From the NCBI RefSeq assembly GCF_936916975.1, contig NZ_CAKZGO010000025.1, positions 123,420 to 187,419 on the forward strand: a stretch of 64,000 nucleotides of DNA, read 5' to 3'. The DNA comes from an uncultured Dongia sp. (GTDB lineage: Bacteria > Pseudomonadota > Alphaproteobacteria > Dongiales > Dongiaceae). Each line of letters starts with the position of its first letter. Positions within the stretch are counted from its first letter, which is position 1. Under the pieces are notes generated by a model, which was not told the DNA's origin, did no database searches, and saw only the letters and a program-made list of their open reading frames with translations. Positions 25,728-34,072 of the stretch are shown here, piece by piece. Made by a program: the position numbers and the translations under genes.

Positions 25728-26513
25728 TTACGCGCGGGCATGCTGCGGGCGCTGTTTCAGGCCCTGCAGATGCGGGTATTTTTCGGTCAGCAGGGCGCCG
25801 TGATAATAGGTCTGCGAGAACGGCGCGGTCGCCCGGATGGCGTCCAACCAGGCCGCAATCTGTGGTGCCTGGTCCCACATGCCGTCGAGGTTGATATCGT
25901 CCATCCGCACGATCACCGGCATGATGGCGATATCGGCCAGGGTCAGCGCCCGGCCCATCAGCCAGGGGCCTCCGCTGTCGCCCAGCCAGGCCTTCATGCG
26001 ATCGACGCTGCGCTGCAGGCGGCCCAGCGCCTCGTCCATCTCGGCCTGCGGGAAACCGGTGCGGCCCATCTTGAGCAGGAATTCCCGGCGCAGCGGCTTG
26101 CTGTCGGCCAGCGCCTGGAATTCCGTCTCGCTCATGGCCTGGAAATGCGGCAGGAAGGCGAGGTTGTAGGACGGCACGCGGATGGCCGGCGTCGGCAATT
26201 CGTCGATGAAGCGCATCAGCGCACGCATGCGGGCCACCTGCAGCGGATCGCGCGGCCGCAGCGGCGCCGGCTCCGGCAGGATGTCTTCAAGATATTCCAT
26301 GATGACGGCCGAATCCGTCACCACCTGGCCCTGATGCAGCAAGGTCGGCACCACGCCGTTTGGATTGATCGCAAGATATTCCGGGCGCAGCTGGTCGCCC
26401 TTGAAGAGGTCGAGCTTGTGCTCCTCGAAGACAAGATCCTTGGCGTGCAGGACATAGCGTACCCGCTGGCTGCAGGTCGATTGCGGCGCGTTATGCAGGA
26501 CGAAGTCCGGCAT
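25728..26513 (-). CDS. Glutathione S-transferase, LigF-like
   Basis: 261 residues. Thioredoxin-fold N-terminus (STCSQRVRYVLHAKDL; NPNGVVPTLLHQG; DSAVIMEYLED for glutathione) and a helical C-terminal domain. The stretch VVTDSAVIMEYLED, LRPRDP and GFPQAEMDEALGR recall LigF beta-etherases that cleave lignin-type aryl ethers with glutathione; this rests on memory of family sequences. In this operon it could cleave an ether or isomerise a ring-cleavage product (maleylacetoacetate-isomerase-like). 14 bases after LivM. Confidence 0.85.
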   Translation of the reverse strand: MPDFVLHNAPQSTCSQRVRYVLHAKDLVFEEHKLDLFKGDQLRPEYLAINPNGVVPTLLHQGQVVTDSAVIMEYLEDILPEPAPLRPRDPLQVARMRALMRFIDELPTPAIRVPSYNLAFLPHFQAMSETEFQALADSKPLRREFLLKMGRTGFPQAEMDEALGRLQRSVDRMKAWLGDSGGPWLMGRALTLADIAIMPVIVRMDDINLDGMWDQAPQIAAWLDAIRATAPFSQTYYHGALLTEKYPHLQGLKQRPQHARA

Positions 26514-26527
26514 GGTTGACCCTCCTG

Positions 26528-27571
26528 TCAGTCCCAATTGAGGATCCTCGGCAATTTGCCCTTCCGCGCCAGCGTGCCCACGACACCCAACGGAAAGAAC
26601 ATGAGGCCCAGCGTCATGACGAGGCCGGTCGCCAGGATGTTGAATTCGGAGGCGCCGAGAGTGGCCGCGAACAGCTCGTTGAAAGCGACGATCAGGACCG
26701 CCCCGATCACTGGGCCGGCGATCGTGCCCTTGCCGCCCAGAATACACATCAAGACCAGATTGGCTGAAACCAGGATGATGAGGAAGATGTTGGGGCGCAG
26801 ATAGGTCATGTACTCGCCCCAGACCGCCCCGGTCATGCCGACGAAGAAGGCCGAGAGGGCGAAGGCCAGGACCTTGTAGAAGCGCGTGTCGATGCCGGCA
26901 CTCTCCGCCTTGATCTCGTCCTTGGCGATGGCCCGGAGTCCCAGGCCGAATTTCGAGTGCTTGATCTTGTAGCTGGCCCAGACCGTCACCGCCGCGATCA
27001 CGAGGAAGGCATAGTAATAGGGAATCTTGCCCCATTGCACGGGCAGGTCATTGCCCGGCAGCGAGAGGCCGTTCGACCCGCCGATAAAGGTCCAATGATC
27101 GAACAGGATGCGGGCGATCATCAGCAACGCGATCGACGAGATGATGAAGCTGGGACCGCGCACCTTGAGTGTAATGAGGCCGATCACATAGCCGAAGGCC
27201 GCGGCCACCAGACCGGCAACCGGCGCCAGCAGGATCGTGGAGATGCCATAGCGCGCGCAGATCATGCCGGCGAAATAGCCGCCGATGGCAAAGAACACCG
27301 CGTGCCCCAGGGAGATATAGCCGGCAAAGCCGCCCAGGATGTTCCAGCCCGCCGACATCGAGACGTAGGAAGCCGTGAACAGCACCAGATGTAGCACGTA
27401 ATTGTAATTGCCGGTGAATTGCAGCAGCGGCAGTGCGAGGAGTAACGCCATCACCACAAGAGGAAACCATGTCGCCCGCGGCTGCGTGGCGCGGCCGGTC
27501 AGTTTTTCATTGTGGACGCGGCGCGCCTCGATGACCGCCTCTGTGCTGGAACCCTGCAGACTGACGCCCAT
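26528..27571 (-). CDS. Branched-chain-type ABC transporter permease (LivM type)
   Basis: 347 residues, about ten predicted helices, with the family's NYNYVLHLVLFTASYVSMSA and GYISLGHAVFFAIGGY. Start ATG 27571 shares one base with the LivH stop. In catabolic operons this transporter type often imports aromatic acids, and that fits the ring-cleavage genes next to it. Confidence 0.93.
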   Translation of the reverse strand: MGVSLQGSSTEAVIEARRVHNEKLTGRATQPRATWFPLVVMALLLALPLLQFTGNYNYVLHLVLFTASYVSMSAGWNILGGFAGYISLGHAVFFAIGGYFAGMICARYGISTILLAPVAGLVAAAFGYVIGLITLKVRGPSFIISSIALLMIARILFDHWTFIGGSNGLSLPGNDLPVQWGKIPYYYAFLVIAAVTVWASYKIKHSKFGLGLRAIAKDEIKAESAGIDTRFYKVLAFALSAFFVGMTGAVWGEYMTYLRPNIFLIILVSANLVLMCILGGKGTIAGPVIGAVLIVAFNELFAATLGASEFNILATGLVMTLGLMFFPLGVVGTLARKGKLPRILNWD

Positions 27572-28449
27572 CACACCACCTCCGGGCGTTCGCCGAACAA
27601 GCCCTGCGGCCGCAGCAGCAGGATGACGAAAAGTGCCAGGAAGAAGGTCATCGTCGACCAGGTGGCGCCGATCCAGGTGCCGACAAAGGCTGCGACCACC
27701 GAGAGCAGCAAGGCGCCGACGACGGTCCCCAGGATGCTGCCCATGCCGCCCAGCACCACGACCGACATCAGCATGGCGATCCATTCCCATTGTTTGGCGG
27801 GGAAAAAACTGAAGACGAAGCTGACCAAGGCGCCGGCAGCCCCGGCCAATCCGATGCCGATGGCGAACGACATGGCGCAGACGAATTTGACATTGACGCC
27901 GAGGAGTTCGGCAGCTTCCCGGTTCTGCGTAGTGGCGCGGATCGCATAGCCCAGCCGCGAGTATTTGAGAAACAGCGAAAGTGCCGCAATGATCACCAGC
28001 GAGACAACGCCCGCATAAAGCTGGCCCTTGGGAATGAAGATGTCACCGATGAAGAAGGAATCGGTCGCGTAATCCGGCGAGGTGACGCGCTGGGTGTTGG
28101 TGAAGAACCCACCCATCAACCCTTCCGCCATCATGGCCAGCGAGAAGGTCAGCAGCACCGTCATCTCGGAATATTTGGCGCTCTTGGCCTCCCGCTCGAA
28201 CATCAGCTTGTAGAGAATGAGGCCGATGCCGGCCATGACCAGCGTCGCGATCGGCAACATCAGCAGCGGATCGATGCCCCACAGCTTGAAGCCCCAATAG
28301 GTGATGTAGGCGCCGGCGATGATCAAGGCGGGATGCGCCAGATTGACGATGCGCATCACCCCGAAGACCAGCGACAGGCCGGAGCCCATCAGGGCGATGA
28401 CGCCGCCCAAGGCAAGTCCGAGGATAAGGATCTGGATGATTTCAGACAT
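27571..28449 (-). CDS. Branched-chain-type ABC transporter permease (LivH type)
   Basis: 292 residues with the LivH opening (IIQILILGLALGGVIALMG, then VFGVMRIVNLAHPALIIAG). ATG 28449 is preferred over the adjacent TTG because AGGTGA is 5 bases upstream. Sits 12 bases after the LivF gene. Confidence 0.93.
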   Translation of the reverse strand: MSEIIQILILGLALGGVIALMGSGLSLVFGVMRIVNLAHPALIIAGAYITYWGFKLWGIDPLLMLPIATLVMAGIGLILYKLMFEREAKSAKYSEMTVLLTFSLAMMAEGLMGGFFTNTQRVTSPDYATDSFFIGDIFIPKGQLYAGVVSLVIIAALSLFLKYSRLGYAIRATTQNREAAELLGVNVKFVCAMSFAIGIGLAGAAGALVSFVFSFFPAKQWEWIAMLMSVVVLGGMGSILGTVVGALLLSVVAAFVGTWIGATWSTMTFFLALFVILLLRPQGLFGERPEVV

Positions 28450-28461
28450 CAATTCACCTGG

Positions 28462-29193
28462 TCAGGCGGCTTTCTTGCCGCCGAGGTAGAGTTCCTGGAT
28501 GCGCGGATCGGCCAGGATTTCGGCCGCGGGGCCTTCGAACAATGTGCGACCGAGATCGAGCACGACGCCCCAATCGGCATTCTTCAGGCCCATCAGGGCA
28601 TTCTGTTCGACCAGCAGGACCGTAACGCCCTCGCTCGACATCATCTTGATGATGTCGAACATCTCCTGGACGATCTTGGGGGCGAGGCCCAGCGACGGCT
28701 CGTCCAGCATCACGATATCCGGCTTGATGATCAGCGTACGCGCCATGGCCAGGGTCTGCTGCTGGCCGCCGGACATGGTGCCGGCATGCTGCTGCGCCCG
28801 TTCGCGCAGGATCGGAAAGCGTTCCAGAATGGCCTCGATGCGGCGGTCCAGCTCCCGCGCGTCGTTGAGCATGTAGCCGCCCATGCGGAGATTTTCGCGC
28901 ACCGTCATCTTCGGAAAGAGGGCGCGCTCCTGTGGCACGAAGCAGATCCCCTTGCGCAGGATCTGGTCCGGCCGCAATCCGTTGAGGCGCTCACCTTTGA
29001 AGGTCACCTCGCCACGGCGGATCGGCAGCATGCCGCAGATGGCCTTCATCAGCGTGGATTTGCCGGCACCGTTGGGACCGATGATGCAGTGGACCTTGCC
29101 GGGTTCAACCTTGAGGCGGGCGCCGTCAAGAATGGCGGGACCATCACCATAGCCCGCGGTAATGTCGGTGACGGTGAGGAGCTCAGCCATCAT
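28462..29193 (-). CDS. Branched-chain-type ABC transporter ATP-binding protein (LivF type)
   Basis: 243 residues. Walker A GPNGAGKSTLMKA, signature MSGGQQQTLAMARTL, Walker B IVMLDEPSLGLAP. Start codons at 29193 and 29190 are adjacent; the first makes an ATGA overlap with LivG. Energises the LivHM channel together with LivG. Confidence 0.94.
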   Translation of the reverse strand: MMAELLTVTDITAGYGDGPAILDGARLKVEPGKVHCIIGPNGAGKSTLMKAICGMLPIRRGEVTFKGERLNGLRPDQILRKGICFVPQERALFPKMTVRENLRMGGYMLNDARELDRRIEAILERFPILRERAQQHAGTMSGGQQQTLAMARTLIIKPDIVMLDEPSLGLAPKIVQEMFDIIKMMSSEGVTVLLVEQNALMGLKNADWGVVLDLGRTLFEGPAAEILADPRIQELYLGGKKAA

Positions 29194-29936
29194 GCCGCCT
29201 CGACATCAAGCACGCCGCCAAGATAGGCTTCAAGCACCTGCGGATCCTTGCGCACGATGTCGGGCGTCCCCTGGCAGATGACCTTGCCATGCGCCATGAC
29301 CACAACATTGTGCGAGAGCCGCATGATGAGGTCCATGTTGTGCTCAACGATCAGGACGGTGAGACCCTTGTCATTGAGCGTGCGGATGCGTACCACGATC
29401 TCTTCCATCAGCGACGGATTGACCCCGCCGGCGGGTTCGTCAAGCAGGATGATCTTAGGATCCGACATCAGCAGCGCCGCCAGATCCATCAGCTTCTTCT
29501 GGCCATAGGAAAGGTTGTGGCCGTCTTCATAGGCAATGCGGGTGATGCCGAGAAAATCGAGGATCGACATCGCCTTGTCCCGCTCCTCGGCCGTGATCGC
29601 GGGGCGGAACAGACCCATCAGGCCCTCAACCTTTGACTGCACGACGATGTTCTCGATCACCGTCATGTCGGCAAGGTTGCGCGAGATCTGAAACGTGCGG
29701 CTGAGGCCCTTCGCCGTGATCTTGTGCGGCCGCAGGTGATCAATCCGCTCGCCATCAAGCCAGACCTCACCCGCTGTCGGCACCGCAGTACGGCTGATGC
29801 AGTTGAAGGCGGTCGTCTTGCCCGCACCATTGGGACCGATCAGGGCCGTGATGGAACCGGCCTCGACCTTGAACGACGCCTGGTCGACGGCTTTGATGCC
29901 GCCATAGTATTTGCACAGATTCTTGACTTCGAGCAT
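29190..29936 (-). CDS. Branched-chain-type ABC transporter ATP-binding protein (LivG type)
   Basis: 248 residues. Walker A GPNGAGKTTAFN, signature LSYGQKKLMDLAALL, Walker B IILLDEPAGGVNP, the LivG version of each motif. Located after the intercistronic hairpin that follows the binding-protein gene. Confidence 0.94.
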   Translation of the reverse strand: MLEVKNLCKYYGGIKAVDQASFKVEAGSITALIGPNGAGKTTAFNCISRTAVPTAGEVWLDGERIDHLRPHKITAKGLSRTFQISRNLADMTVIENIVVQSKVEGLMGLFRPAITAEERDKAMSILDFLGITRIAYEDGHNLSYGQKKLMDLAALLMSDPKIILLDEPAGGVNPSLMEEIVVRIRTLNDKGLTVLIVEHNMDLIMRLSHNVVVMAHGKVICQGTPDIVRKDPQVLEAYLGGVLDVEAA

Positions 29937-29974
29937 GGAGACGACCTCGGCAGCGTACAGTGAGCTCGGAAGAT

Positions 29975-30009
29975 CGGCGGCGGTGCTTGACGTGAAAGCA
30001 CCACCGCCG
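29975..30009 (-). other. Intercistronic hairpin between binding protein and transporter genes
   Basis: Arms 29975-29988 and 29996-30009 pair in 13 of 14 positions around a 7-base loop (GC-rich stem with CGGTGCTT/AAGCACC at its tip). No T-run follows in the direction of transcription, so it is more likely an mRNA stabiliser or partial attenuator that keeps the binding protein more abundant than the membrane subunits than a full terminator. Confidence 0.6.
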
Positions 30010-30019
30010 CAAAGCAGAC

Positions 30020-31297
30020 CTAGAAGCCGTTCTTCGGATAGCGTAGCGGCACGACGCCCTCGAATTCGTTCATCGGATAGACGAACTTCATCTCACCGTC
30101 CTGCCACTGGGTCATGATATGCTCCTTGTCGACCGGTAGGCCGACCTCGTCCCAGGAAAAACGGCCCAGTACCGTGCGGATCGGATCTTCCTTGGTGCGC
30201 GCTTTGAGCCAGTCATTCATTTTGGCATTGTCGGTCGATCCTGCGCCAATGATCGCCTGCTCGATGCCCTGACAGACCGCGAAGGGAATGGCGCTGTCCT
30301 CGTCCGGCAAGGTGCCGTATTCCGCTTCGAAGGCTTTCACAAAATCGGCATTGGCGAAAGGCTTGCCGGCGAGCGTGCCGTCGAACGGCACGTCCTTATG
30401 CCAGGTCGTGTGGATGAGAACGCCATCCGCCGATTCCTTGCCGACGCCCTCGATATATTCGATCTGTGCACCTTGGCTGAGATAGACCAGCTTCGGGCTA
30501 GCGCCGACGGTCTTCAGGCTGCGGGTCAGCTGCACCGCCTCCTCCGCCGAGGCCGTGAGGCCGATGATCATTTCAGCCCCGGACCGCTTGATCGAATTGG
30601 CGAGGTTGAGCCAGTCGTTGAAACCTTCTTCCGGCCAGGTTTCGTCCATCACCACCTCGATGCCGGCATCTTTGAGATAGCCGGGCGCCAGATCGGCAAC
30701 TTCCTTGTCGGTCGCGGGATCAACGACTTTCTTGCCGAGCAGACCGGCCGCAATCGCATTGGCGAAGAAATCGTCGGCATGCACGATCGCCACCGATTTC
30801 GGCATTTCGGCCGCCGGTATTGACGCCTTCATCACGGCGATGAGATCGCGGCCGGTATATTCGGCGGCCGTGACCTGGAAATAGAACAAGTTCTTGTAGC
30901 CCTGCGAATAGATACGCAATGCGCCGCCTGACGGCACCGAATGCACCATGTTGTATTTGGCAAGGATATTGGCGATCGGATAGGTGAGGCGGCTGGAGAA
31001 GGTGCCGTACACGGCCTCGACCTTGTCGACATTGATGAAGCGTTCGTACTGGTTGATGGCGGTCGCGGGGTCCGAGCGGTTGTCGCTGACGATGAGTTCA
31101 ACCTTGCGGCCGAGAATGCCGCCCGCATCGTTGATCAGCTTGGTGCAAAGTTCATAGCCGCGTCTATGCTTCTCGCCGCTGATCGACAGGCCGCCGGTGA
31201 GCGGCAGCGAGGCGCCGATTTTCAGGTCTTGCGCAACGGCATTTCCCGCCAGCAGCGCACCCAGCGCGACGGCGGCCAAAAGTCTGATAGCTTTCAT
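30020..31297 (-). CDS. Branched-chain-type ABC transporter substrate-binding protein
   Basis: 425 residues with a signal peptide (MKAIRLLAAVALGALLAGNA, cleavage after AVA) and the Peripla_BP_6 fold starting DLKIGASLPLTGGLSISG. The following SEKHRRGYEL and KVELIVSDNRSDPATA strands are standard for LivJ-like proteins. First gene of the 15-gene operon, directly behind the LacI-controlled promoter. Confidence 0.94.
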   Translation of the reverse strand: MKAIRLLAAVALGALLAGNAVAQDLKIGASLPLTGGLSISGEKHRRGYELCTKLINDAGGILGRKVELIVSDNRSDPATAINQYERFINVDKVEAVYGTFSSRLTYPIANILAKYNMVHSVPSGGALRIYSQGYKNLFYFQVTAAEYTGRDLIAVMKASIPAAEMPKSVAIVHADDFFANAIAAGLLGKKVVDPATDKEVADLAPGYLKDAGIEVVMDETWPEEGFNDWLNLANSIKRSGAEMIIGLTASAEEAVQLTRSLKTVGASPKLVYLSQGAQIEYIEGVGKESADGVLIHTTWHKDVPFDGTLAGKPFANADFVKAFEAEYGTLPDEDSAIPFAVCQGIEQAIIGAGSTDNAKMNDWLKARTKEDPIRTVLGRFSWDEVGLPVDKEHIMTQWQDGEMKFVYPMNEFEGVVPLRYPKNGF

Positions 31298-31332
31298 GCG
31301 TAGCCCCTCCCAAAACGTTCATTTCCTTCCCA

Positions 31333-31348
31333 ATGCAATCGATTGCAT
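31333..31348. promoter_or_regulatory. LacI-type operator O1
   Basis: Perfect 16-base palindrome ATGCAATCGATTGCAT with the central CG typical of LacI-family sites (TGnAAnCGnTTnCA). It lies a few bases after the start point expected from the minus-strand TATAAT at 31361-31366, a classic repression position for the catabolic operon. Confidence 0.85.
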
Positions 31349-31503
31349 CTTTGATCCGCAATTATATCGGCAAGCTGCCGCTTCGCGGTTTCATTTGGCT
31401 ATCAGTCTTGAGTTGGTCCAAAGGTTTACTGAACCAATGGACCCTCGCCGTCACATTATCGCCTAGGCTGATCAACGCAACGCACGTAGCAGCTCAAGAT
31501 TTG

Positions 31504-31517
31504 TGCAATCGATTGCA
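31504..31517. promoter_or_regulatory. LacI-type operator O2
   Basis: Perfect copy of TGCAATCGATTGCA, 170 bases from O1 centre to centre. Confidence 0.85.
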
Positions 31518-31559
31518 TGATTCTGTAGCATCGGCACGTTAGGAGGGTCAAGCTGTTTC

Positions 31560-31573
31560 TGCAATCGATTGCA
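31560..31573. promoter_or_regulatory. LacI-type operator O3
   Basis: Perfect copy of TGCAATCGATTGCA, 56 bases from O2 and 43 bases before the regulator ATG, placed for autoregulation and for looping with O1. Confidence 0.85.
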
Positions 31574-31616
31574 TCGAGGCTCTCCCATCTGATAAAAGTC
31601 GGGCCTGAGGGCATAC

Positions 31617-32648
31617 ATGTTAAAAAAACGAATTACGCTCAAGGACATCGCCAAGGTGACCGGCGTGCACGTCTCGACCGTGTCGCGGGCACTGGATCCG
31701 GTCGAGCGGAAAATGATCACCGAGGAAGTGGCGACGCGGGTGCGGGACGCCGCCGACATGCTGGGCTACCGACCCAACCGGATAGCGACCGGCTTGCGCA
31801 CCAATCGCACTATGACGGTGGGTGTCATGATCCCCGACATCACCAACGTCATTTTTCCGCCGATCCTGCGCGGCATCGAAAGCGTGCTCGAACCGTTGGG
31901 CTATGCCTCGATCATCGTCAACACTGACAGCGAGCGCGAACGTGAAAGCCGGCTGGTGAATGTGCTCCGCGACCGAGGCGTGGACGGCATCATCCATGCG
32001 GCAGCGCTCCGCAGCGATCCTTCGATCGCGCTTGCAGCGGCGGAAGGGTTGCCCGTCGTGACGCTCAACCGTCGCGTCGAAATGTCTAAGATCCCCTATG
32101 TCATCAACGATGAAGACGCCGGGATTCACCAGATGCTGCGCCATTTGCGCGATCTCGGCCACCGCAGGATCGCGCATCTGGCCGGCCCGCAGGACTTATC
32201 AACCGGCCAGTTGCGCCTCGCTGCGTTCAGAAAGGCCGGCAAGGAGCTGGGCATTGACGTCGATGACGGCCTGATTGTCGAAGCGACCCATTTCGACGAG
32301 CGTGAGGGCGCCCGCTGCATCAAGGCGTTGTTGCAATCGGGACGCAAGTTCAGTGCGATCCTCAGCGCCAATGACCGTCTCGCCTTGGGTGCCATCGATT
32401 GCCTGCGGGAACAGAACATCGATTGCCCCGGTGAAATTTCAGTGACGGGCTTCAACGACATGCCGTTCCTGGAATGGCTGCGGCCGCGCCTCACCACCAT
32501 CCGGATTCAGCAGCATAGCGCCGGTCGCACTGCCGCCGAGATTCTCTTGCAGGTGATGAATGCGGGGTCATCTCAGGGCGTGCCGCTTGAGACGATCCTG
32601 CCGGTCGAGCTTGTCGTACGGGACAGCACCGCGCACTGCAGATCATGA
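31617..32648 (+). CDS. LacI family transcriptional regulator
   Basis: 343 residues. N-terminal helix-turn-helix and hinge (LKDIAKVTGVHVSTVSRAL, then YRPNRIATGLRTNRT) followed by a periplasmic-binding-protein-like ligand domain. The hinge helix fits binding to a palindrome with a central CG, as in the three operators upstream. Divergent from the catabolic operon, so it is very probably the operon's repressor, released by a pathway compound. Confidence 0.93.
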   Translation: MLKKRITLKDIAKVTGVHVSTVSRALDPVERKMITEEVATRVRDAADMLGYRPNRIATGLRTNRTMTVGVMIPDITNVIFPPILRGIESVLEPLGYASIIVNTDSERERESRLVNVLRDRGVDGIIHAAALRSDPSIALAAAEGLPVVTLNRRVEMSKIPYVINDEDAGIHQMLRHLRDLGHRRIAHLAGPQDLSTGQLRLAAFRKAGKELGIDVDDGLIVEATHFDEREGARCIKALLQSGRKFSAILSANDRLALGAIDCLREQNIDCPGEISVTGFNDMPFLEWLRPRLTTIRIQQHSAGRTAAEILLQVMNAGSSQGVPLETILPVELVVRDSTAHCRS

Positions 32649-32759
32649 AAGAGATCGACATGTACGCGGATAGAGCAATAGGGTCGGCGCCACTTCTTGT
32701 CGCGCGACGGGCGCATGCGCTAGAGTGAATCTGACGCCAGACGCAAGGTCGGCAGCGTA

Positions 32760-34067
32760 TCACTCTTCCCTAAATGTGCGGGCTAACTGGTCGGTGAGCG
32801 GCTTCACGAAATAGCTCAGGACAGAGCGCTGCCCCGTTTGAACATAGACCTCCGCCGGCATACCTGGGACAAGGCGGTTGCGCAGATCGGCCGGTAACGC
32901 ATCCCGGTCAAATTGCAGCCGGGCGAGATAGAAACTGGCCCCCGTTGCTTCGTCGAGCGTGGCGTCCGCCGACAGGCTGTAGATGGTGCCGACCAGTTCC
33001 GGTGTCGTTTTCTGGCTGAAGGCACTGAATCGGACGAAGGCCTCGCCGCCGGTTGCGACCTGATCGATATGCTGCGGATCGATCCTGGCTTCGATGATCA
33101 GGCGATCTTCCTCCGGCACGATCAGCATCATTGTCTCGCCCGGATTGACCACGCCCCCAATGGTGTGAATGGCCATTTCCTGGACAAAACCGGCGCGCGG
33201 TGCCAGAACGTCGATATGCCGCAACTGGTCCTCGGCCGCAACGTGCCGTTCGGCAAGTTCCGCGAGCTTGGCTGAGACGTCGCGGAGTTCGGTCAGGGTC
33301 TCCGCCAGCATGTCGGCATCTAACTGTGTGATCTGCATCTCTGTCTCGGCGATCTTGTTGCGCGACTGCGCAATCGACGCCGTGAGTTCACCGCCTTCGC
33401 CATTGAGTCGTTCGGCGTCACGTTCCAGCGCCATGACACGCGTCACCGGCACCAGTTTTTTGGTGGCCAGGTCATGGACGCCGACCAGTTCCTGGCTGAT
33501 CAGCTGCAGTTGTGCGTCACGTGACGCGGATTGCGCAGTCAGGCCTTTCATTTCCTGGCGGATCTGCGCCACCTGTTCCTTGAGCTGCTTCTGTTTCTGC
33601 GATCTGAGATCCCGTTGCGCCGACAGCAAGGTCTGCTCGGCGCGGAGGGCCTCATCGAACTTTCCACGGTCCCCCGCGATCGAGAAGCCGGGTGGCAGGA
33701 CGATTTCCGCTTTTCCGTCACGCATCGCCTCCAGGCGCAGGCGGCGGGCAGTAAGTTCAATGAGCTGATTGCGGATTACCTCAAGATTGGCGCGCGGCAG
33801 CGTGGCATCCATACGCAGCAAGGCCTGGCCGGCAGCAACTCGGTCGCCTTCGCGCACCAGGAGTTCAGCGACCAACCCACCCTCGCGGTGCTGCACCTTC
33901 TTCGTGTTGGATTCAACCACCACCTGGCCGGTTGCCACCACAGCGCCGGCAATGTCGCTGGCCGCAGCCCAACCACCGACGACGCCAAACAGCAGCGTGA
34001 TCAGTACTGACCCCGCGATGACGTGACCGCGAATACCCCATGACTCTGTCGCCTGCGGACCGGACAT
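32760..34067 (-). CDS. Type I secretion membrane fusion protein (HlyD/PrtE family)
   Basis: 435 residues: short cytoplasmic N-terminus, one anchor helix (VIAGSVLITLLFGVVGGWAA), lipoyl half-motif VQHREGGLVAELLVREGD, a long coiled-coil region (about 130-280) and the C-terminal beta barrel. It spans the periplasm between the ABC exporter and an outer-membrane channel. 5 bases after the exporter gene; no TolC-type gene is in this operon. Confidence 0.94.
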   Translation of the reverse strand: MSGPQATESWGIRGHVIAGSVLITLLFGVVGGWAAASDIAGAVVATGQVVVESNTKKVQHREGGLVAELLVREGDRVAAGQALLRMDATLPRANLEVIRNQLIELTARRLRLEAMRDGKAEIVLPPGFSIAGDRGKFDEALRAEQTLLSAQRDLRSQKQKQLKEQVAQIRQEMKGLTAQSASRDAQLQLISQELVGVHDLATKKLVPVTRVMALERDAERLNGEGGELTASIAQSRNKIAETEMQITQLDADMLAETLTELRDVSAKLAELAERHVAAEDQLRHIDVLAPRAGFVQEMAIHTIGGVVNPGETMMLIVPEEDRLIIEARIDPQHIDQVATGGEAFVRFSAFSQKTTPELVGTIYSLSADATLDEATGASFYLARLQFDRDALPADLRNRLVPGMPAEVYVQTGQRSVLSYFVKPLTDQLARTFREE

Positions 34068-34072
34068 TGTCT

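Larger units (their letters stand above)
31298..31616. promoter_or_regulatory. Divergent control region with LacI-type operators
   Basis: 319 bases with no credible gene. It holds three copies of the perfect palindrome TGCAATCGATTGCA, a perfect minus-strand TATAAT (31366-31361) lacking a recognisable -35, and the leaders of the catabolic operon (minus) and the lacI-type gene (plus). Confidence 0.8.
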
